Shown here piece after piece: positions 15,635-26,256 of a stretch of 64,000 nucleotides of DNA. The stretch's first letter is position 1. Every line of letters starts with the position of its first letter. The notes beneath the pieces were generated by a model. That model made no database searches. It saw only the letters and a list, made by a program, of their open reading frames with translations, and was not told where the DNA came from. Made by a program: the position numbers and the translations under genes. The DNA comes from Pseudomonas segetis. Lineage in GTDB: Bacteria > Pseudomonadota > Gammaproteobacteria > Pseudomonadales > Pseudomonadaceae. The stretch is taken from positions 821,845-885,844 of the forward strand of contig NZ_FZOG01000002.1 of the NCBI RefSeq assembly GCF_900188155.1, read 5' to 3'.

Positions 15635-17035
15635 TCAATCCTCGGCGAGCAGGTGCAGTTGCGCGGTAAATGCAGCTTCGTCATCCAGTTGGCGCAGGTC
15701 CAGCCACAAGGCGTCATCATCGATACGACCGAGCACCGGGATCGGCAAGCAGCGCAGGTTTTCTTCCAGGCTGCGCAACGCGCGGCCACGCAGGCGCTTG
15801 GACTGCATGGGTCGAATGCAGATGGCCGCGCTGGGCAGGCGCGCAACTGGCTGGGCGCCGCTACCGATCATGCCCAGGGCCGCTTGCACCGAGACTTGCC
15901 AGTCTTGGCCAAACTGTTGCGCGACCAGTGGGGCAATGCGCTGCGCCTGGGCCATGATTTGCCCTTGCGGACGACTGAGCAGGCGCAGGCTGGTGAGGCG
16001 CTCGGCCAGGCGGTCCGGATCGCGATACAGATTAAGCACGGCCTCAAGCGCGGCCAGGGTCAGCTTATCGACCCGCAAGGCACGCTTGAGCGGGTTCTTC
16101 TTGATCTTGTTGATCAGCTCGCGGCTGCCAAGGATCAAGCCTGCCTGCGGGCCGCCCAGGAGCTTGTCGCCGCTGAAGGTGACGATATCCGCGCCATCGC
16201 GCAGGGCTTCCTGCACCGTTGGTTCCTTGGGCAAGCCCCAGCGGGTCAGGTCGACCAGAGTGCCGCTGCCCAAATCTTCGAGCAGGGGCAGATTGTTGGC
16301 GTGGGCAATGCCGGCCAGTTGCGCCGTCGGCACGCTGGCGGTAAAGCCTTGCACGCTGTAGTTGCTGGTGTGCACGCGCATCAGCAAGCCAGTGCGCGGG
16401 TTGATCACCGCTTCGTAGTCGCGGGCGTGGGTGCGATTGGTGGTGCCGACCTCAACCAGTTTCACCCCGGCACGCGACATGATATCGGGAATGCGAAACG
16501 CTCCGCCGATCTCGATCAACTCACCACGGGAGATCACCCCTTCCTTGCGGGCGCCCAGGCTGTTGAGAGTCAGCAGTACGGCGGCAGCATTGTTGTTGAC
16601 CACTGTGACCGCTTCGGCGCCGGTCAGCTCGCGGATCAGGCCGGTGATCAAGTCATCGCGGTCGCCGCGCTTGCCAGTGGCCAGGTCGAATTCAAGATTG
16701 AGCGGATAACGCGCGGCGAGGCTGACGGCCTCTATGGCCTCTTCCGGCAACAAGGCGCGGCCGAGATTGGTGTGCAACACGGTGCCAGTGAGGTTGAACA
16801 CGCGGCGGATTCTACTGGCGTGCTGCGCAGCGAGGCGTTCACCTACGCGTCCGGCCAGCACCGCCTCGCTGAGTTCAATGGCGGCCAAGGCACCCTTTTG
16901 CGCAGGCTCACGCAGTTCATCGAGCAAATCGCGAAGGGTCCTGAGCATGGCTTCGCGGCCATAGCGTTGTTGCAATGGGGCAATGGCCGGGCTGCGCAGC
17001 AAGCGATCGACCGAAGGTAGACGAACGGGCGTCAT
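15635..17035 (-). CDS. selA: L-seryl-tRNA(Sec) selenium transferase SelA
   Basis: A 466-residue PLP enzyme that converts Ser-tRNA(Sec) to Sec-tRNA(Sec) using selenophosphate. [16 protein letters not shown] and the PLP lysine Lys291 in [14 protein letters not shown] are clear, and the N-terminal domain ([11 protein letters not shown]) matches the family. AAGGA precedes the ATG at 17035 by 6 nt. It lies between fdhE and selB on the same strand as the formate dehydrogenase genes, so the machinery is made with its main client. selD, needed for selenophosphate, is not in this window. Confidence 0.96.
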   Translation of the reverse strand: MTPVRLPSVDRLLRSPAIAPLQQRYGREAMLRTLRDLLDELREPAQKGALAAIELSEAVLAGRVGERLAAQHASRIRRVFNLTGTVLHTNLGRALLPEEAIEAVSLAARYPLNLEFDLATGKRGDRDDLITGLIRELTGAEAVTVVNNNAAAVLLTLNSLGARKEGVISRGELIEIGGAFRIPDIMSRAGVKLVEVGTTNRTHARDYEAVINPRTGLLMRVHTSNYSVQGFTASVPTAQLAGIAHANNLPLLEDLGSGTLVDLTRWGLPKEPTVQEALRDGADIVTFSGDKLLGGPQAGLILGSRELINKIKKNPLKRALRVDKLTLAALEAVLNLYRDPDRLAERLTSLRLLSRPQGQIMAQAQRIAPLVAQQFGQDWQVSVQAALGMIGSGAQPVARLPSAAICIRPMQSKRLRGRALRSLEENLRCLPIPVLGRIDDDALWLDLRQLDDEAAFTAQLHLLAED

Positions 17036-17076
17036 CAAGCGTCCTTAACGTATGGGGCACACCTCAGTGTAGGCTC

Positions 17077-18006
17077 TCACTCAGCGCCGGGGGCAAGCAA
17101 GAGATTTGGTGCCCGGCGCATATAGCCTGCGTCCGCAACCATCATATCCAGGTCAAGGCTGGCCAGGTCATCGGCCAGGGCGTCGGCTTCGCTGTCGTAT
17201 TCAAGGTAGAAGTGCTTCAAGTAGCCCTGGCAATTCGGGCAAACCTCGGCGCGAATGGGCGCAGCCTCGGGCTTCGCATCATCAAGCTGACGCGACAGGT
17301 ACGCCAACTCCTTGCTTTCTTCACAGTGACTGCATTTGACCCGCACGTAATGCCACTCGCAGGAACACAGCGAGCAGCTCAGGTAACGTAAGCCAATCTG
17401 CTTGCCGCGATGGCGAATCATGCCTGCCACAGGTGGCGAACCACAGGCGGGACATTGAGTGCAGCTTTCGCGCTCGGACAAGGTGCCTTCGGGCAATGCC
17501 AGCAGCCAATGGCTGAACGCCACCTGCAACCCGGCGCCGAGAAATGGCACCACGGCGGCGGGCAGCAAATCAAACTGGCCACTTAACAGGTTCACCGCCC
17601 AGGCCTTGCGCTGGCCGCTGTCCGCTTGCGCCAATTGCTGCAGGGCCGCTGTAACGGCTGGATTGCCTTGCGCATTGAACTGCTCGAGCACTTTATCGAG
17701 CGCCTGCAGCCAGTCATCGCCACGCACCAGGGCTTCGAACGCCAGCGGCGGCATGCGGTGTTCGCGGCTCAGCTCCAGCGCACGCTGATCCGGCCCCGGC
17801 AAGGCGGGTAGGTTCGCGAGCGCGGCATGTTGCGCGTCACAAAGCTGCGCCATAAGCAGTAGATAGCCGCTCAGTGGATGGTTTTGCGCAAGGGCTCTGA
17901 AGCGCTCGGCACGACGCTGGAATAATGCTGGGTTAGAGGGATTGAGAAACGGTGGGATATTTGCCGACGCTTCGATTTCGCCGCGCTCTAATATTCTGTC
18001 TGGCAC
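17077..18006 (-). CDS. fdhE: Formate dehydrogenase accessory protein FdhE
   Basis: A 309-residue cytoplasmic protein required for active membrane formate dehydrogenase. Two rubredoxin-like zinc/iron-binding CxxC pairs are visible (CPACGSPP...CSLCSCEW and CSHCEE...CPNCQGYLKHF), as in E. coli FdhE. The start is GTG with AGGAG 6 nt upstream. It follows the gamma-subunit gene in the operon and precedes selA. Confidence 0.95.
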   Translation of the reverse strand: MPDRILERGEIEASANIPPFLNPSNPALFQRRAERFRALAQNHPLSGYLLLMAQLCDAQHAALANLPALPGPDQRALELSREHRMPPLAFEALVRGDDWLQALDKVLEQFNAQGNPAVTAALQQLAQADSGQRKAWAVNLLSGQFDLLPAAVVPFLGAGLQVAFSHWLLALPEGTLSERESCTQCPACGSPPVAGMIRHRGKQIGLRYLSCSLCSCEWHYVRVKCSHCEESKELAYLSRQLDDAKPEAAPIRAEVCPNCQGYLKHFYLEYDSEADALADDLASLDLDMMVADAGYMRRAPNLLLAPGAE

Positions 18007-18093
18007 GCAGGACTCCTTTCACAAAACAGCTTGATGAGTGCATATGACAGCGGGCGCCATACAGGTGCAATGCACCCGCATGGCCACCTTGGC

Positions 18094-18723
18094 TCAATGT
18101 TTGTTCTCGCCCTTCTCGACTTCTTTATACCAAAGGCTGTGATGCTTGCGCGCCCAGCCTTTGCTAACCCAGCCGGTAAGCATCGCGCCGACCGAGCCCT
18201 TGACCCAGATACCGGCGTAGATATGCACGATGATGCTGACAATCAGTACCAGCGCAGCCAGTGCATGCAGCAGCACGGATAAGCGAATCAGCTCGATACC
18301 AAACAGATGGCTGAAGTACTCACGCCAGATGACTATGCCTGTCACCAGCAACAGCAACATGCACACCAGCAGCACCCAGAACAGCAGCTTCTGGCCACCG
18401 TTGTAGCGACCGACTTCCGGCATATTGCCTTCGCGATTGGCCATCACATCGCCCGCTTGCTTGAGCCACTGCACGTCCCTTTTATGGATCATGTTATGGC
18501 TCATGAAGCGCATCACCAGCCATATGAAAAACAGGAACATGGCAATGCCGATAAAGGGATGCAAAATACGCGTCCAGGGCCCGCCACCGAACAGGTGGCT
18601 CAACCAGAACAAGGCCGGGTGAAACAGCGCCAGGCCCGATAACCCCGCAAGGACAAACAGAATCGCGACCGCCCAGTGATTGCTGCGCTCGCCTGCGGTG
18701 TAACGTTGGATGTCATGTTTCAT
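18094..18723 (-). CDS. fdnI: Formate dehydrogenase gamma subunit (cytochrome b)
   Basis: A 209-residue membrane cytochrome b556 subunit that passes electrons from the beta subunit to quinone. Four transmembrane helices are visible: AVAILFVLAGLSGLALF, ILHPFIGIAMFLFFIWLVMRF, LLFWVLLVCMLLLLVTGIVIW, and LHALAALVLIVSIIVHIYAGI. Candidate haem ligands are His in RSNHW, HPFIG, LLHAL and VHIYAG. The ATG at 18723 has GGGAG 5 nt upstream and gives the family start KHDIQRYTAGERSNHW. It is third in the fdnGHI order. Confidence 0.93.
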   Translation of the reverse strand: MKHDIQRYTAGERSNHWAVAILFVLAGLSGLALFHPALFWLSHLFGGGPWTRILHPFIGIAMFLFFIWLVMRFMSHNMIHKRDVQWLKQAGDVMANREGNMPEVGRYNGGQKLLFWVLLVCMLLLLVTGIVIWREYFSHLFGIELIRLSVLLHALAALVLIVSIIVHIYAGIWVKGSVGAMLTGWVSKGWARKHHSLWYKEVEKGENKH

Positions 18724-18780
18724 CTTGACTCCCTCTAACCTCTGCACCGGGCTGGCCGTTGCAGAGGTTGGTCATTTCAC

Positions 18781-19710
18781 TCAGCGCGGGGCTTTAGGGT
18801 CGAACTCATGCACCGCTGGATCAACCTTGTGCACGGCCGCATCGCCAACTGCACCCGGTTCGTCCTCTTCAACCACGTTGCGCCCAACGCGCAGGTAGTG
18901 GAAGAAGCCGATCAGAGCAGTCGCCCCCATCGCCAGCAACCCCAGAGGCTTGGCCACGCCCTTCCAGACATGGACCATAGGATCGATGGACGGGTCAGCA
19001 GGCAAGCCGGAGTACAGCGCGGGCTTGTCGGCATGATGCAGCACGTACATCACATGGGTGCCACCAACACCAGGCGGGTCATACAAACCGGCATTTTCGT
19101 AGCCACGTGACTTGAGGTCGACGATGCGCTCGGCGGCGTGATCCTTCATGTCTTCCTTGCTGCCGAAGACAATCGCGCCAGTCGGGCAGGTTTTGACGCA
19201 GGCCGGTTCCTGGCCGACGCCAACACGGTCTGAACAGAGGCTGCACTTGTAGGCTTTGTTATCTTTTTTCGAGATACGCGGCACATCAAATGGGCAACCG
19301 GTGATGCAGTAACCGCAACCGATGCAATGGTCTTGGTTGAAATCGACGATACCGTTGGCGTATTGCACGATCGCCCCCGGGCTTGGGCACGCCGTTAGGC
19401 AACCCGGTTCGGCGCAGTGCATGCAGCCGTCCTTGCGGATCAGCCATTCGAGTTTGCCTGCTTCGTCTTCGTGCTCGGCAAAACGCATCAGGGTCCAGGA
19501 ATCAGCGCTGAGGTCTGCCGGGCTTTCGTAGGTGCCGTGGTTATGGCCGACCTCGTCACGCAGGTCGTTCCATTCCGAGCACGCCACCTGGCAAGCCTTG
19601 CAGCCGATGCACTTGGACACGTCGATAAGTTTGGCCACCTCGTCAATCTGCCGGATGGACGGCGAATGGGTCGTGGTGGCGGAGCGGGCGATGATGTCTT
19701 GAGTAGCCAT
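18781..19710 (-). CDS. fdnH: Formate dehydrogenase beta subunit (iron-sulfur)
   Basis: A 309-residue electron-transfer subunit with four [4Fe-4S] cysteine clusters: [45 protein letters not shown], and CSLCSD...ACVKTCP. One transmembrane helix ([18 protein letters not shown]) near residue 260 anchors it on the periplasmic face. AGGAG precedes the ATG. It begins 10 bases after the alpha-subunit stop. Confidence 0.95.
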   Translation of the reverse strand: MATQDIIARSATTTHSPSIRQIDEVAKLIDVSKCIGCKACQVACSEWNDLRDEVGHNHGTYESPADLSADSWTLMRFAEHEDEAGKLEWLIRKDGCMHCAEPGCLTACPSPGAIVQYANGIVDFNQDHCIGCGYCITGCPFDVPRISKKDNKAYKCSLCSDRVGVGQEPACVKTCPTGAIVFGSKEDMKDHAAERIVDLKSRGYENAGLYDPPGVGGTHVMYVLHHADKPALYSGLPADPSIDPMVHVWKGVAKPLGLLAMGATALIGFFHYLRVGRNVVEEDEPGAVGDAAVHKVDPAVHEFDPKAPR

Positions 19711-19720
19711 GCGTCAGCTC

Positions 19721-22700
19721 CTATGCCTTTTCCACGTTGACGAGGAAGGACTTGAACTCCGGCGTTTGCGTGTTGGCGTCGCCAACGAAGGGGGTCAAGG
19801 TATTGGTCAGGTAGCCATTGCGCGCCGTACCGGAGAACCCCCAGTGAATCGGGATTCCGATCTGGTGCACGGTTTTACCATCGACCGTCAATGGCTTGAG
19901 GCGCTTGGTGACCACCGCCACCGCCTTGATGTAGCCACGGTTGCTCGACACCTTGACCCAATCGCCTGCGGCTATGCCCAGCTCTTTACCCAGGGCCTCG
20001 CTGATTTCCACGAACTGCTCGGGCTGCACAATCGCGTTCAGGCGGCAGTGCTTGGTCCAGAAGTGGAAGTGCTCGGTCAGCCGGTAGGTCGTTGCGGCAT
20101 AGGGGAAATCCGCCGCGCTACCGAACAGCTCCATGTCACCCTTGAACACCCGAGCAGCGGGGTTGCTGGTGACACGCGGATCGTCAGGATGCAGCGGGTT
20201 GCGCCCAATCGGCGTTTCAAAGGGTTCGTAGTGTTCCGGGAACGGGCCCTCGGCCATCTTGTCGACGGCAAAGAATCGTGCCACCCCTTCCGGGTTCATG
20301 ATGAACGGATTCATCCCCGCCTCCGGCGGTGAATCAGCCTTGAAGTCCGGCACATCGGCGCCGCCCCATGACTTGCCGTTCCAGAACACCAGCGGTTTTT
20401 TCAGGTCTTGCCAGGGTTTGCCTGACACATCGGCAGAGGCGCGGTTGTAGAGAATCCGCCGGTTCGCAGGCCAGGACCAGGCCCAGCCAAGGGTTTGGCC
20501 GATACCGTAGGGATCTGAGTTGTCACGCCGCGCCATCTGGTTGCCCTGCTGGGTCCAGGAGCCGCAGAACAACCAACAACCGCTGGATGTGCTGCCATCG
20601 GCGCGCAATTGCGCAAAGCCCGCCAGTTGGTCACCGCCCTTGACCAACAGGGCGCCAGTTGCAGGGTCGGTCAGGTCGGTTATCGCCTTGCCTGAATACT
20701 CCCTGGCGAGTTCTTCCGCCGAGGGCTCATCCGGCTGCAAATACGGCCAGTCCAGATTGAGGATCGGATCCGGGAATTTACCACCGTCCGTGGCATACAT
20801 ATTCCGCAGGCGGTGATACAAGCCGGCCATGATCTGGATATCAGTGCGCGCCTTGCCCGGCGGCTCGGCGCCCTTCCAGTGCCACTGCAGCCAACGGCCA
20901 CTGTTTACCAGCGAGCCGTCTTCCTCGGCAAAGCATGAGGTTGGCAGGCGGAACACTTCGGTCTGGATATCCGCGGTATTGACGTCGTTGAACTCATCGA
21001 CGTTGCGCCAGAACTCGGAGGTCTCGGTGGCCAGCGGGTCCATGATGACAAGGTACTTGAGCTTGGCCAGTGCCGCGCCAATCTTGGCCTTGTTCGGGAA
21101 CGAGGCAATAGGGTTGAAGCCCTGGCAGAAGTAGCCATTGACCTTGCCCTGATACATCATGTCGAAGACTTTAAGTACGTCGTAACCCGGTGCCGGCGCA
21201 TCGAGCTTGGGCAACCAGTCGTAGCCCCAATTGTTGTCCGCGCTGACGTTCTTGCCGTACCAGGCCTTCATCAGGCTGACGTGGAACTTCTCGTAGTTCT
21301 GCCAGTACGACAGTTGCCCCGGACGCAGCGGTTTACTGGCGCGCTTGGCGATGTAGGCCGCATAGTCCTGCTCGGCGTCGCTGGGCAGGGTCAGGTAACC
21401 CGGCAGCAAGTTTGAAAGCAAGCCAAGGTCAGTCAGTCCCTGGATATTGGAGTGACCGCGCAAGGCGTTCATGCCGCCGCCCGGCATACCAATATTGCCC
21501 AGCAGCAGCTGCAACATGGCGCCAGCACGAATCATCTGCGAGCCAGTGGAATGCTGGGTCCAGCCGAGCGCATACATGATGGTCATGACCTTGCCCGGCG
21601 CCGAAGTCTCGGCGATGGTGTCCCACACCTGCATCATCTGGGTTTTCGGCGTGCCGCAAATGCTGCTGACCATGTCCGGCGTATAGCGGCTGTAATGCTT
21701 CTTCAGCAGGTTGAACACGCAGCGTGGGTGACTCAGGGTAGGGTCGACCTTGGCAAAACCATCCTCGCCAATCTCGTAGCCCCAGCCGGACTTGTCCGGA
21801 TAGCCGCGCTTGGCTTCGTCGTAGCCGCTAAAGAAACCGGCCTCGAAGTCATAGCCTTCGCGCACGATAAAACTGACGTCGGTGTAGTTACGCACGTACT
21901 CGTGCTGATACTTGTCGTTTTCGATCAGGTAGGAGATCAGGCCGCCGAGGAAGGCGATATCCGAGCCGGTACGAATAGGCGCATACAGGTCCGCCACCGA
22001 GGCGGAACGGGTAAAGCGCGGATCAACCACAATCAGCTTGGCGTTGTTATGCGCCTTGGCTTCGGTCACCCATTTGAAGCCGCACGGATGCGCTTCAGCA
22101 GCATTGCCGCCCATAATCAAAACCAGATCGGCATTCTTGATGTCGGTCCAGTGATTGGTCATGGCGCCGCGGCCAAACGTCGGGGCAAGACTTGCCACCG
22201 TCGGGCCGTGTCAGACACGTGCTTGGTTATCGAATCCTAATATGCCGAGTGAACGCACCACCTTGTGAGTGATGTAGCCCGCTTCGTTGGACGATGCCGA
22301 CGCCGCGAGAAAGCCTGTGCTCAACCAGCGATTGACCCTTTGGCCCTGCTCGTTGGTTTCGATGAAATTGGCGTCACGATCCGCCTTCATATGCTTGGAG
22401 ATGCGATCAAGCGCTTCGTCCCAGCCGAGTTCTTTCCACTCGTTGGAACCGGCCTCACGCACCTGCGGGACCTTCAAGCGGCTTTCGCTGTGCACGAAGT
22501 CGAGCAGCCCTGCGCCTTTGGGGCAAAGGGTGCCACGGTTGACCGGGTGATCAGAGTCGCCTTCGATATGGATAATATTTTGCGCAACGTTCTTCGCGGC
22601 GTCGCCCTGGCTATACATGATCAGGCCGCAACCGACCGAGCAATATGGACAGGTGTTGCGCGTCTCTATCGTACGCGCCAGTTTGAAATGGCGTATCTGG

Positions 22701-22801
22701 TCGGCATAGGCATTGGGCGGTGCAACTCCCAACGCCGCTAGGCTCGACGTTCCAAGGCCTACAGCGCAGACCTTGAAGAACTGTCGACGATTCATATCCA
22801 T
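19721..22801 (-). CDS. fdnG: Formate dehydrogenase alpha subunit, selenoprotein
   Basis: A 1026-residue molybdopterin (bis-MGD) catalytic subunit that oxidises formate in the periplasm. It has a Tat signal MNRRQFFKVCAVGLGTSSLAALG and a [4Fe-4S] motif CPYCSVGCGLI. The active-site selenocysteine is residue 197, encoded by TGA at 22211-22213 within DNQARV(U)HGPTVASLAPT. The frame before and after this TGA is continuous and family-like on both sides, so it is decoded, not broken. A SECIS hairpin lies just after it. AGGAG lies 7 nt before the ATG at 22801. It is first in the operon with fdnH, fdnI, fdhE, selA and selB. Whether this is the Fdn or the Fdo isozyme cannot be decided from sequence alone. 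Confidence 0.95.
22182..22213 (-). promoter_or_regulatory. SECIS element and selenocysteine UGA codon
   Basis: After the UGA (22211-22213) the mRNA can form GG(U)GGCA-AGUCU-UGCCCC (22199 to 22182). That is a short stem with a bulged U and a loop containing GU, the features recognised by bacterial SelB. The hairpin starts 12 nt from the UGA. Confidence 0.85.
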
Positions 22802-22923
22802 CGTGATTCTCCTGCATCAGGCAGTTGTCGTCCCGATACATTGCCGGAACGTAGCATCATGAAGACTAGCTTGTGCCTGACTATTTACCAGCAGGAGACA
22901 GATCTTTTGTATGGCTAGCCATA

Positions 22924-25677
22924 CTATGGGTTGGGGTTTAAAGCGGGCGGTAAGAGAATGCTGAAACAGGCACCCTCCTCGCGATTAAACGCCCTGAGTT
23001 GCCCACCCATTTGCTCGATGATGCCGAAGCTGACCGACAACCCCAAACCCGTGCCTTTGCCCGCCGGTTTAGTGGTAAAGAACGGCTCGAAGATGCGCTC
23101 CAGCAAGCGCGGTTCTATGCCCCCCGCGTTGTCCTGCACCTCGATCAGCACCCCTTCGGGCAACAACGTAGCGGACAAGGCAATGCGCGGGGCAAAGTCG
23201 GATTCACGCTCCAGGCGCGAGAACAGCGCGTCCCGCGCATTGACCATCAGGTTGATCAACACTTGCTCGAGTTGATCGCCATGACCACTGACCCTGACCC
23301 TGAAATCCACCGGCGCAAACTGCAGTTCGACCCCCTTGCCCAATAAACCATCGCGCAGCAGCGACATGGCCCCCTCGATTGCCTGCATGGGGTCAAACAA
23401 GGCATGTTCAGCCTCGGAGCGGCGCCCGAACACGCGCATATGATCGACAATCCTCGCCGCGCGCAGCACCTGCGCCTCGATCCGCTTGAGCTTGTCTTCC
23501 AGGTATTCGGCAGGCACCTCGCCCGCCGAGATACGCTTGAGGGTATTGGCCACCGCCATGCGCATTACATTCAGCGGCTGGTTCAACTCATGGGCCATGC
23601 CGGTCGCCATCTCGCCAAGGGTTGCCATCTTGGCGCCTTGGAACAGTTGCTGCTGGGCCTTGCGGACCTCGGTGTTGTCGCGCCCGACAGCCTGGACTTC
23701 AACCAGCTTGCCTTGCTCATCGAAAATGCCGCGATCGGCCCACACCCACCAGGCATGCTCACGCCCCGGTAACTGCATGCATATTTCAGCGGTGCTGATC
23801 GGCTGCTCGGGCGTGAGGCCAAGCAGCCGTTGCGCAAAGGCATCACGCTGCTCGCTGGAAAGCCACTCCCCGAGGTTGACACCAATCAGCTGCTCGGTGC
23901 TGCGTTCCAGGTAATCCGCCAGTGGCCGGTTGGCGAAATTAAGCGTCAGGTCCGGCAGATAACGGCAAATCATCGCTGGTGAATCCTCGACCAGAATTCG
24001 ATAGCGCTCTTCACTTTCACGGATACGTTCGGCAGCAAGCGTGGCCTCGGTAATATCCAGCCACAGGCCGACGGCTTCACGGGGGCGACCCAGCTCATCG
24101 CGCAGCAGCTTCGACTCATCCAACAACCAATGGTATTGACCTTGGCGATCACGCAAGCGATAGCGGCAACTGACCGCGCCACTGCGCAGCAACTGCCGTG
24201 CACGGTCAAAGAAGATTTCGTGGTCATCCGGATGGACTATTTCGGCAAGCAGGCCCGCCTGCAGCTCAGCCAGGCTCCACCCCAGCAAGGGTTGCAAACT
24301 GTCGCTGCAGAACTCCAGCAGCAAAGCCCCATCGTCGTGGCGCTGCACATATATCACCGCCGGCGCACTGGCGATCAGGTTGCTCAGCCGCTCATGGGCC
24401 TGCGAGGCCTTGGCCTGCTGTTCCTTGATGTCGCTGATATCGATCAGGAAACCATAAATGCGCAGGCTCTTGCCCACGCCCTTGGCCAGGGCTTGCAGGC
24501 GATACCAGCTATAGCCAGCGCAAGGCCCGGCGACCTGCAGACGCAGGCACTGGATAAAACTGTGCCCGCCCTCAACCAGGCGATTGAGTCGCACGCGAAA
24601 CTCATCGCGGTCACTGCCATGGATGTGCTCAAGCCAGGCTGACAACTCAAGCTCGCCAGCGTGCTCGATCCCCAGCGTAGCAGCCAGTTCTGGCGCCAGT
24701 TGCAAACGCTGGTCATGACTGTTGAATGTCCACCAACCGGCGCCAAGCAGGCCCTGCAATGCGCTTTGCCGATCTTGTTGATGGGCCTGTTGCAAGGCCT
24801 GGATACGCCCGGTCAAGGCGCTGCCGATCTGGTCAAACAATCGCGTCCAGTCGGCAATCTGCAGGGCCGGGGCATGGAGTTGGGCGTCAAACCCTGCACA
24901 GAGCAGCCAGGCAGTTGTAACCCCCTGATGCTGGTAAGGCGTAATAAAGCCAAGGCCCTGGGGAAACAGCACCTGAAGCCCAGGATGCTTGGTTAATGTC
25001 AGCGCGCTCAGTTGCTGTGGACTGGCCTGCGACATGTCATCGAATACCCGCCCCAAAGCCTGCTCGTCACGCCATGCCTGGCTGTTGTAAGCGTTTTGCT
25101 GGGCATAGACCCGCCACTCGCCTGCCTGGTCGCGCAAGGCTATCGCCACACTGGGGATTCGCAATCGTTGGCGCAACTCGCAGAGCACCTCGACAGTTGC
25201 GGTCTGCAAGCGCTCGCCTGACTGATAGCCCAGGCGCTGGGCGAAGTCGGCGGCCTCGGCCAGCACATGGCGGCGCAGGTCGCTGCTGCGTGCCTGCTCG
25301 ACCAGGTCAGACACATCCAATAGCTGCAATAACCAACCCTCGGCATATGCTTGCAACCAGCCCCGCAGGGTTATAACCGAGCCGCCACGACCGTTGAAAT
25401 CAAGTTCAAGCAATTGCTGTTGATAACTCGGAATATCAGCAGCCAGGGCCGAGCTATTGCAGAGGTAGTCATTGAGCGGGCGCTGTGTTGCCGTGACGGC
25501 CAGGCGCGCAGCCAAAGGCCCGGCAATGCGGGTAACCAAGCCTTGAGTGTCCAGATACAAGCTCAACCCCGCCGGACTTGGCGTCATATTCAATGGGGCC
25601 TGCGCTCCTGCGTCCCCAGGCGCTTGATTACTGGCTGCCAGATCATTTTTTGGATTGAAGCCGAACCAGCTCGCCAT
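22924..25677 (-). CDS. pprA: Multi-PAS sensor histidine kinase PprA
   Basis: A 917-residue sensor kinase without obvious membrane segments. Several PAS-like regions run from about residue 300 to 680, including YSWYRLQALAKG and CRYRLRDRQGQYHWLLDESKL. HisKA follows with the phosphorylated His696 in MATGMAHELNQPLN, then HATPase_c (LEQVLINLMVNARDAL; DNAGGIEPRLLERIFEPFFT; GTGLGLS). AAGGAAAGG precedes the ATG. The position, next to tadF, fppA and pprB, matches the P. aeruginosa pprA gene, whose product phosphorylates PprB to switch on the Tad pilus and biofilm regulon. The signal sensed is unknown. Confidence 0.88.
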   Translation of the reverse strand: MASWFGFNPKNDLAASNQAPGDAGAQAPLNMTPSPAGLSLYLDTQGLVTRIAGPLAARLAVTATQRPLNDYLCNSSALAADIPSYQQQLLELDFNGRGGSVITLRGWLQAYAEGWLLQLLDVSDLVEQARSSDLRRHVLAEAADFAQRLGYQSGERLQTATVEVLCELRQRLRIPSVAIALRDQAGEWRVYAQQNAYNSQAWRDEQALGRVFDDMSQASPQQLSALTLTKHPGLQVLFPQGLGFITPYQHQGVTTAWLLCAGFDAQLHAPALQIADWTRLFDQIGSALTGRIQALQQAHQQDRQSALQGLLGAGWWTFNSHDQRLQLAPELAATLGIEHAGELELSAWLEHIHGSDRDEFRVRLNRLVEGGHSFIQCLRLQVAGPCAGYSWYRLQALAKGVGKSLRIYGFLIDISDIKEQQAKASQAHERLSNLIASAPAVIYVQRHDDGALLLEFCSDSLQPLLGWSLAELQAGLLAEIVHPDDHEIFFDRARQLLRSGAVSCRYRLRDRQGQYHWLLDESKLLRDELGRPREAVGLWLDITEATLAAERIRESEERYRILVEDSPAMICRYLPDLTLNFANRPLADYLERSTEQLIGVNLGEWLSSEQRDAFAQRLLGLTPEQPISTAEICMQLPGREHAWWVWADRGIFDEQGKLVEVQAVGRDNTEVRKAQQQLFQGAKMATLGEMATGMAHELNQPLNVMRMAVANTLKRISAGEVPAEYLEDKLKRIEAQVLRAARIVDHMRVFGRRSEAEHALFDPMQAIEGAMSLLRDGLLGKGVELQFAPVDFRVRVSGHGDQLEQVLINLMVNARDALFSRLERESDFAPRIALSATLLPEGVLIEVQDNAGGIEPRLLERIFEPFFTTKPAGKGTGLGLSVSFGIIEQMGGQLRAFNREEGACFSILLPPALNPNP

Positions 25678-25686
25678 GACCTTTCC

Positions 25687-26130
25687 TTAATTATTCAGCT
25701 TGATGCTAGCAGTTGCGACAAGGTCATCCGGCAAGTTTGGCAATCGTCCAATGCCCGGAATGACAAGAAATGGCACCAGCGGATTTGCGTTGTACGGATA
25801 GCTGATCTGCACCGTCATCACACCATCGGCCCCCGGTGGAGTGATGGCGACTGCAACCAGGTCACGACTCGAACTGGGCATCCAGCTCAATTGTTGATCA
25901 ATCACAGTCATTGCTTCTTGCTGGTAGTCCGCCTGCCCCGGCACCAGGCCCACGGCTTGGCGCACAGCCTCGGCGGAGGCGTTGTTAAATGACTGCATCA
26001 TCAACAATGGCAGGCTATAACTAACAGTGCCGTAGAAAATGGCGAAGAACAGTACGAATACCAAGGCGAATTCGATCGCGGCGGCACCCTTCTGGTGGTG
26101 AGCAAAACTGCCCTTGACGAGGTGCCGCAT
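25687..26130 (-). CDS. tadF: TadF/TadE-like minor pseudopilin
   Basis: A protein of about 147 residues with the TadE-like N-terminus: a short basic leader KGSFAHHQKG, then AAAIEFALVFVLFFAIFYGTVSYS. This is a prepilin-type cleavage site (G|AAAIEF) with Glu at mature position 5. The start at 26130 is preferred because GGAGG lies 8 nt upstream; an upstream ATG would add a non-family extension. It sits between pprA and the divergent fppA, as tadF does in P. aeruginosa. It is probably processed by FppA and inserted in the pilus base or tip. Confidence 0.85.
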   Translation of the reverse strand: MRHLVKGSFAHHQKGAAAIEFALVFVLFFAIFYGTVSYSLPLLMMQSFNNASAEAVRQAVGLVPGQADYQQEAMTVIDQQLSWMPSSSRDLVAVAITPPGADGVMTVQISYPYNANPLVPFLVIPGIGRLPNLPDDLVATASIKLNN

Positions 26131-26256
26131 TTCAAATGCCTCCATCACTAATTCCACAGGTTTTGCAGGGTTGTAAAGCAAGGTTGAATTGCCGAATACT
26201 TACAACCATGCACGAACGTACCATTTTGTTGTTTTTACTCACAGGCCCTTAACCTC

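Noticed and set aside
15332-17020. 562-codon open frame on the plus strand opposite selA and selB
   Set aside because: Antisense to two certain genes, low-complexity Gln/Ala-rich translation and no family similarity; a GC-rich shadow frame.
22199-22213. Frameshift or nonsense mutation splitting the formate dehydrogenase alpha gene
   Set aside because: The frame is unchanged across the TGA, the site is the known selenocysteine position, a SECIS hairpin follows and selA, selB and selC are all present.
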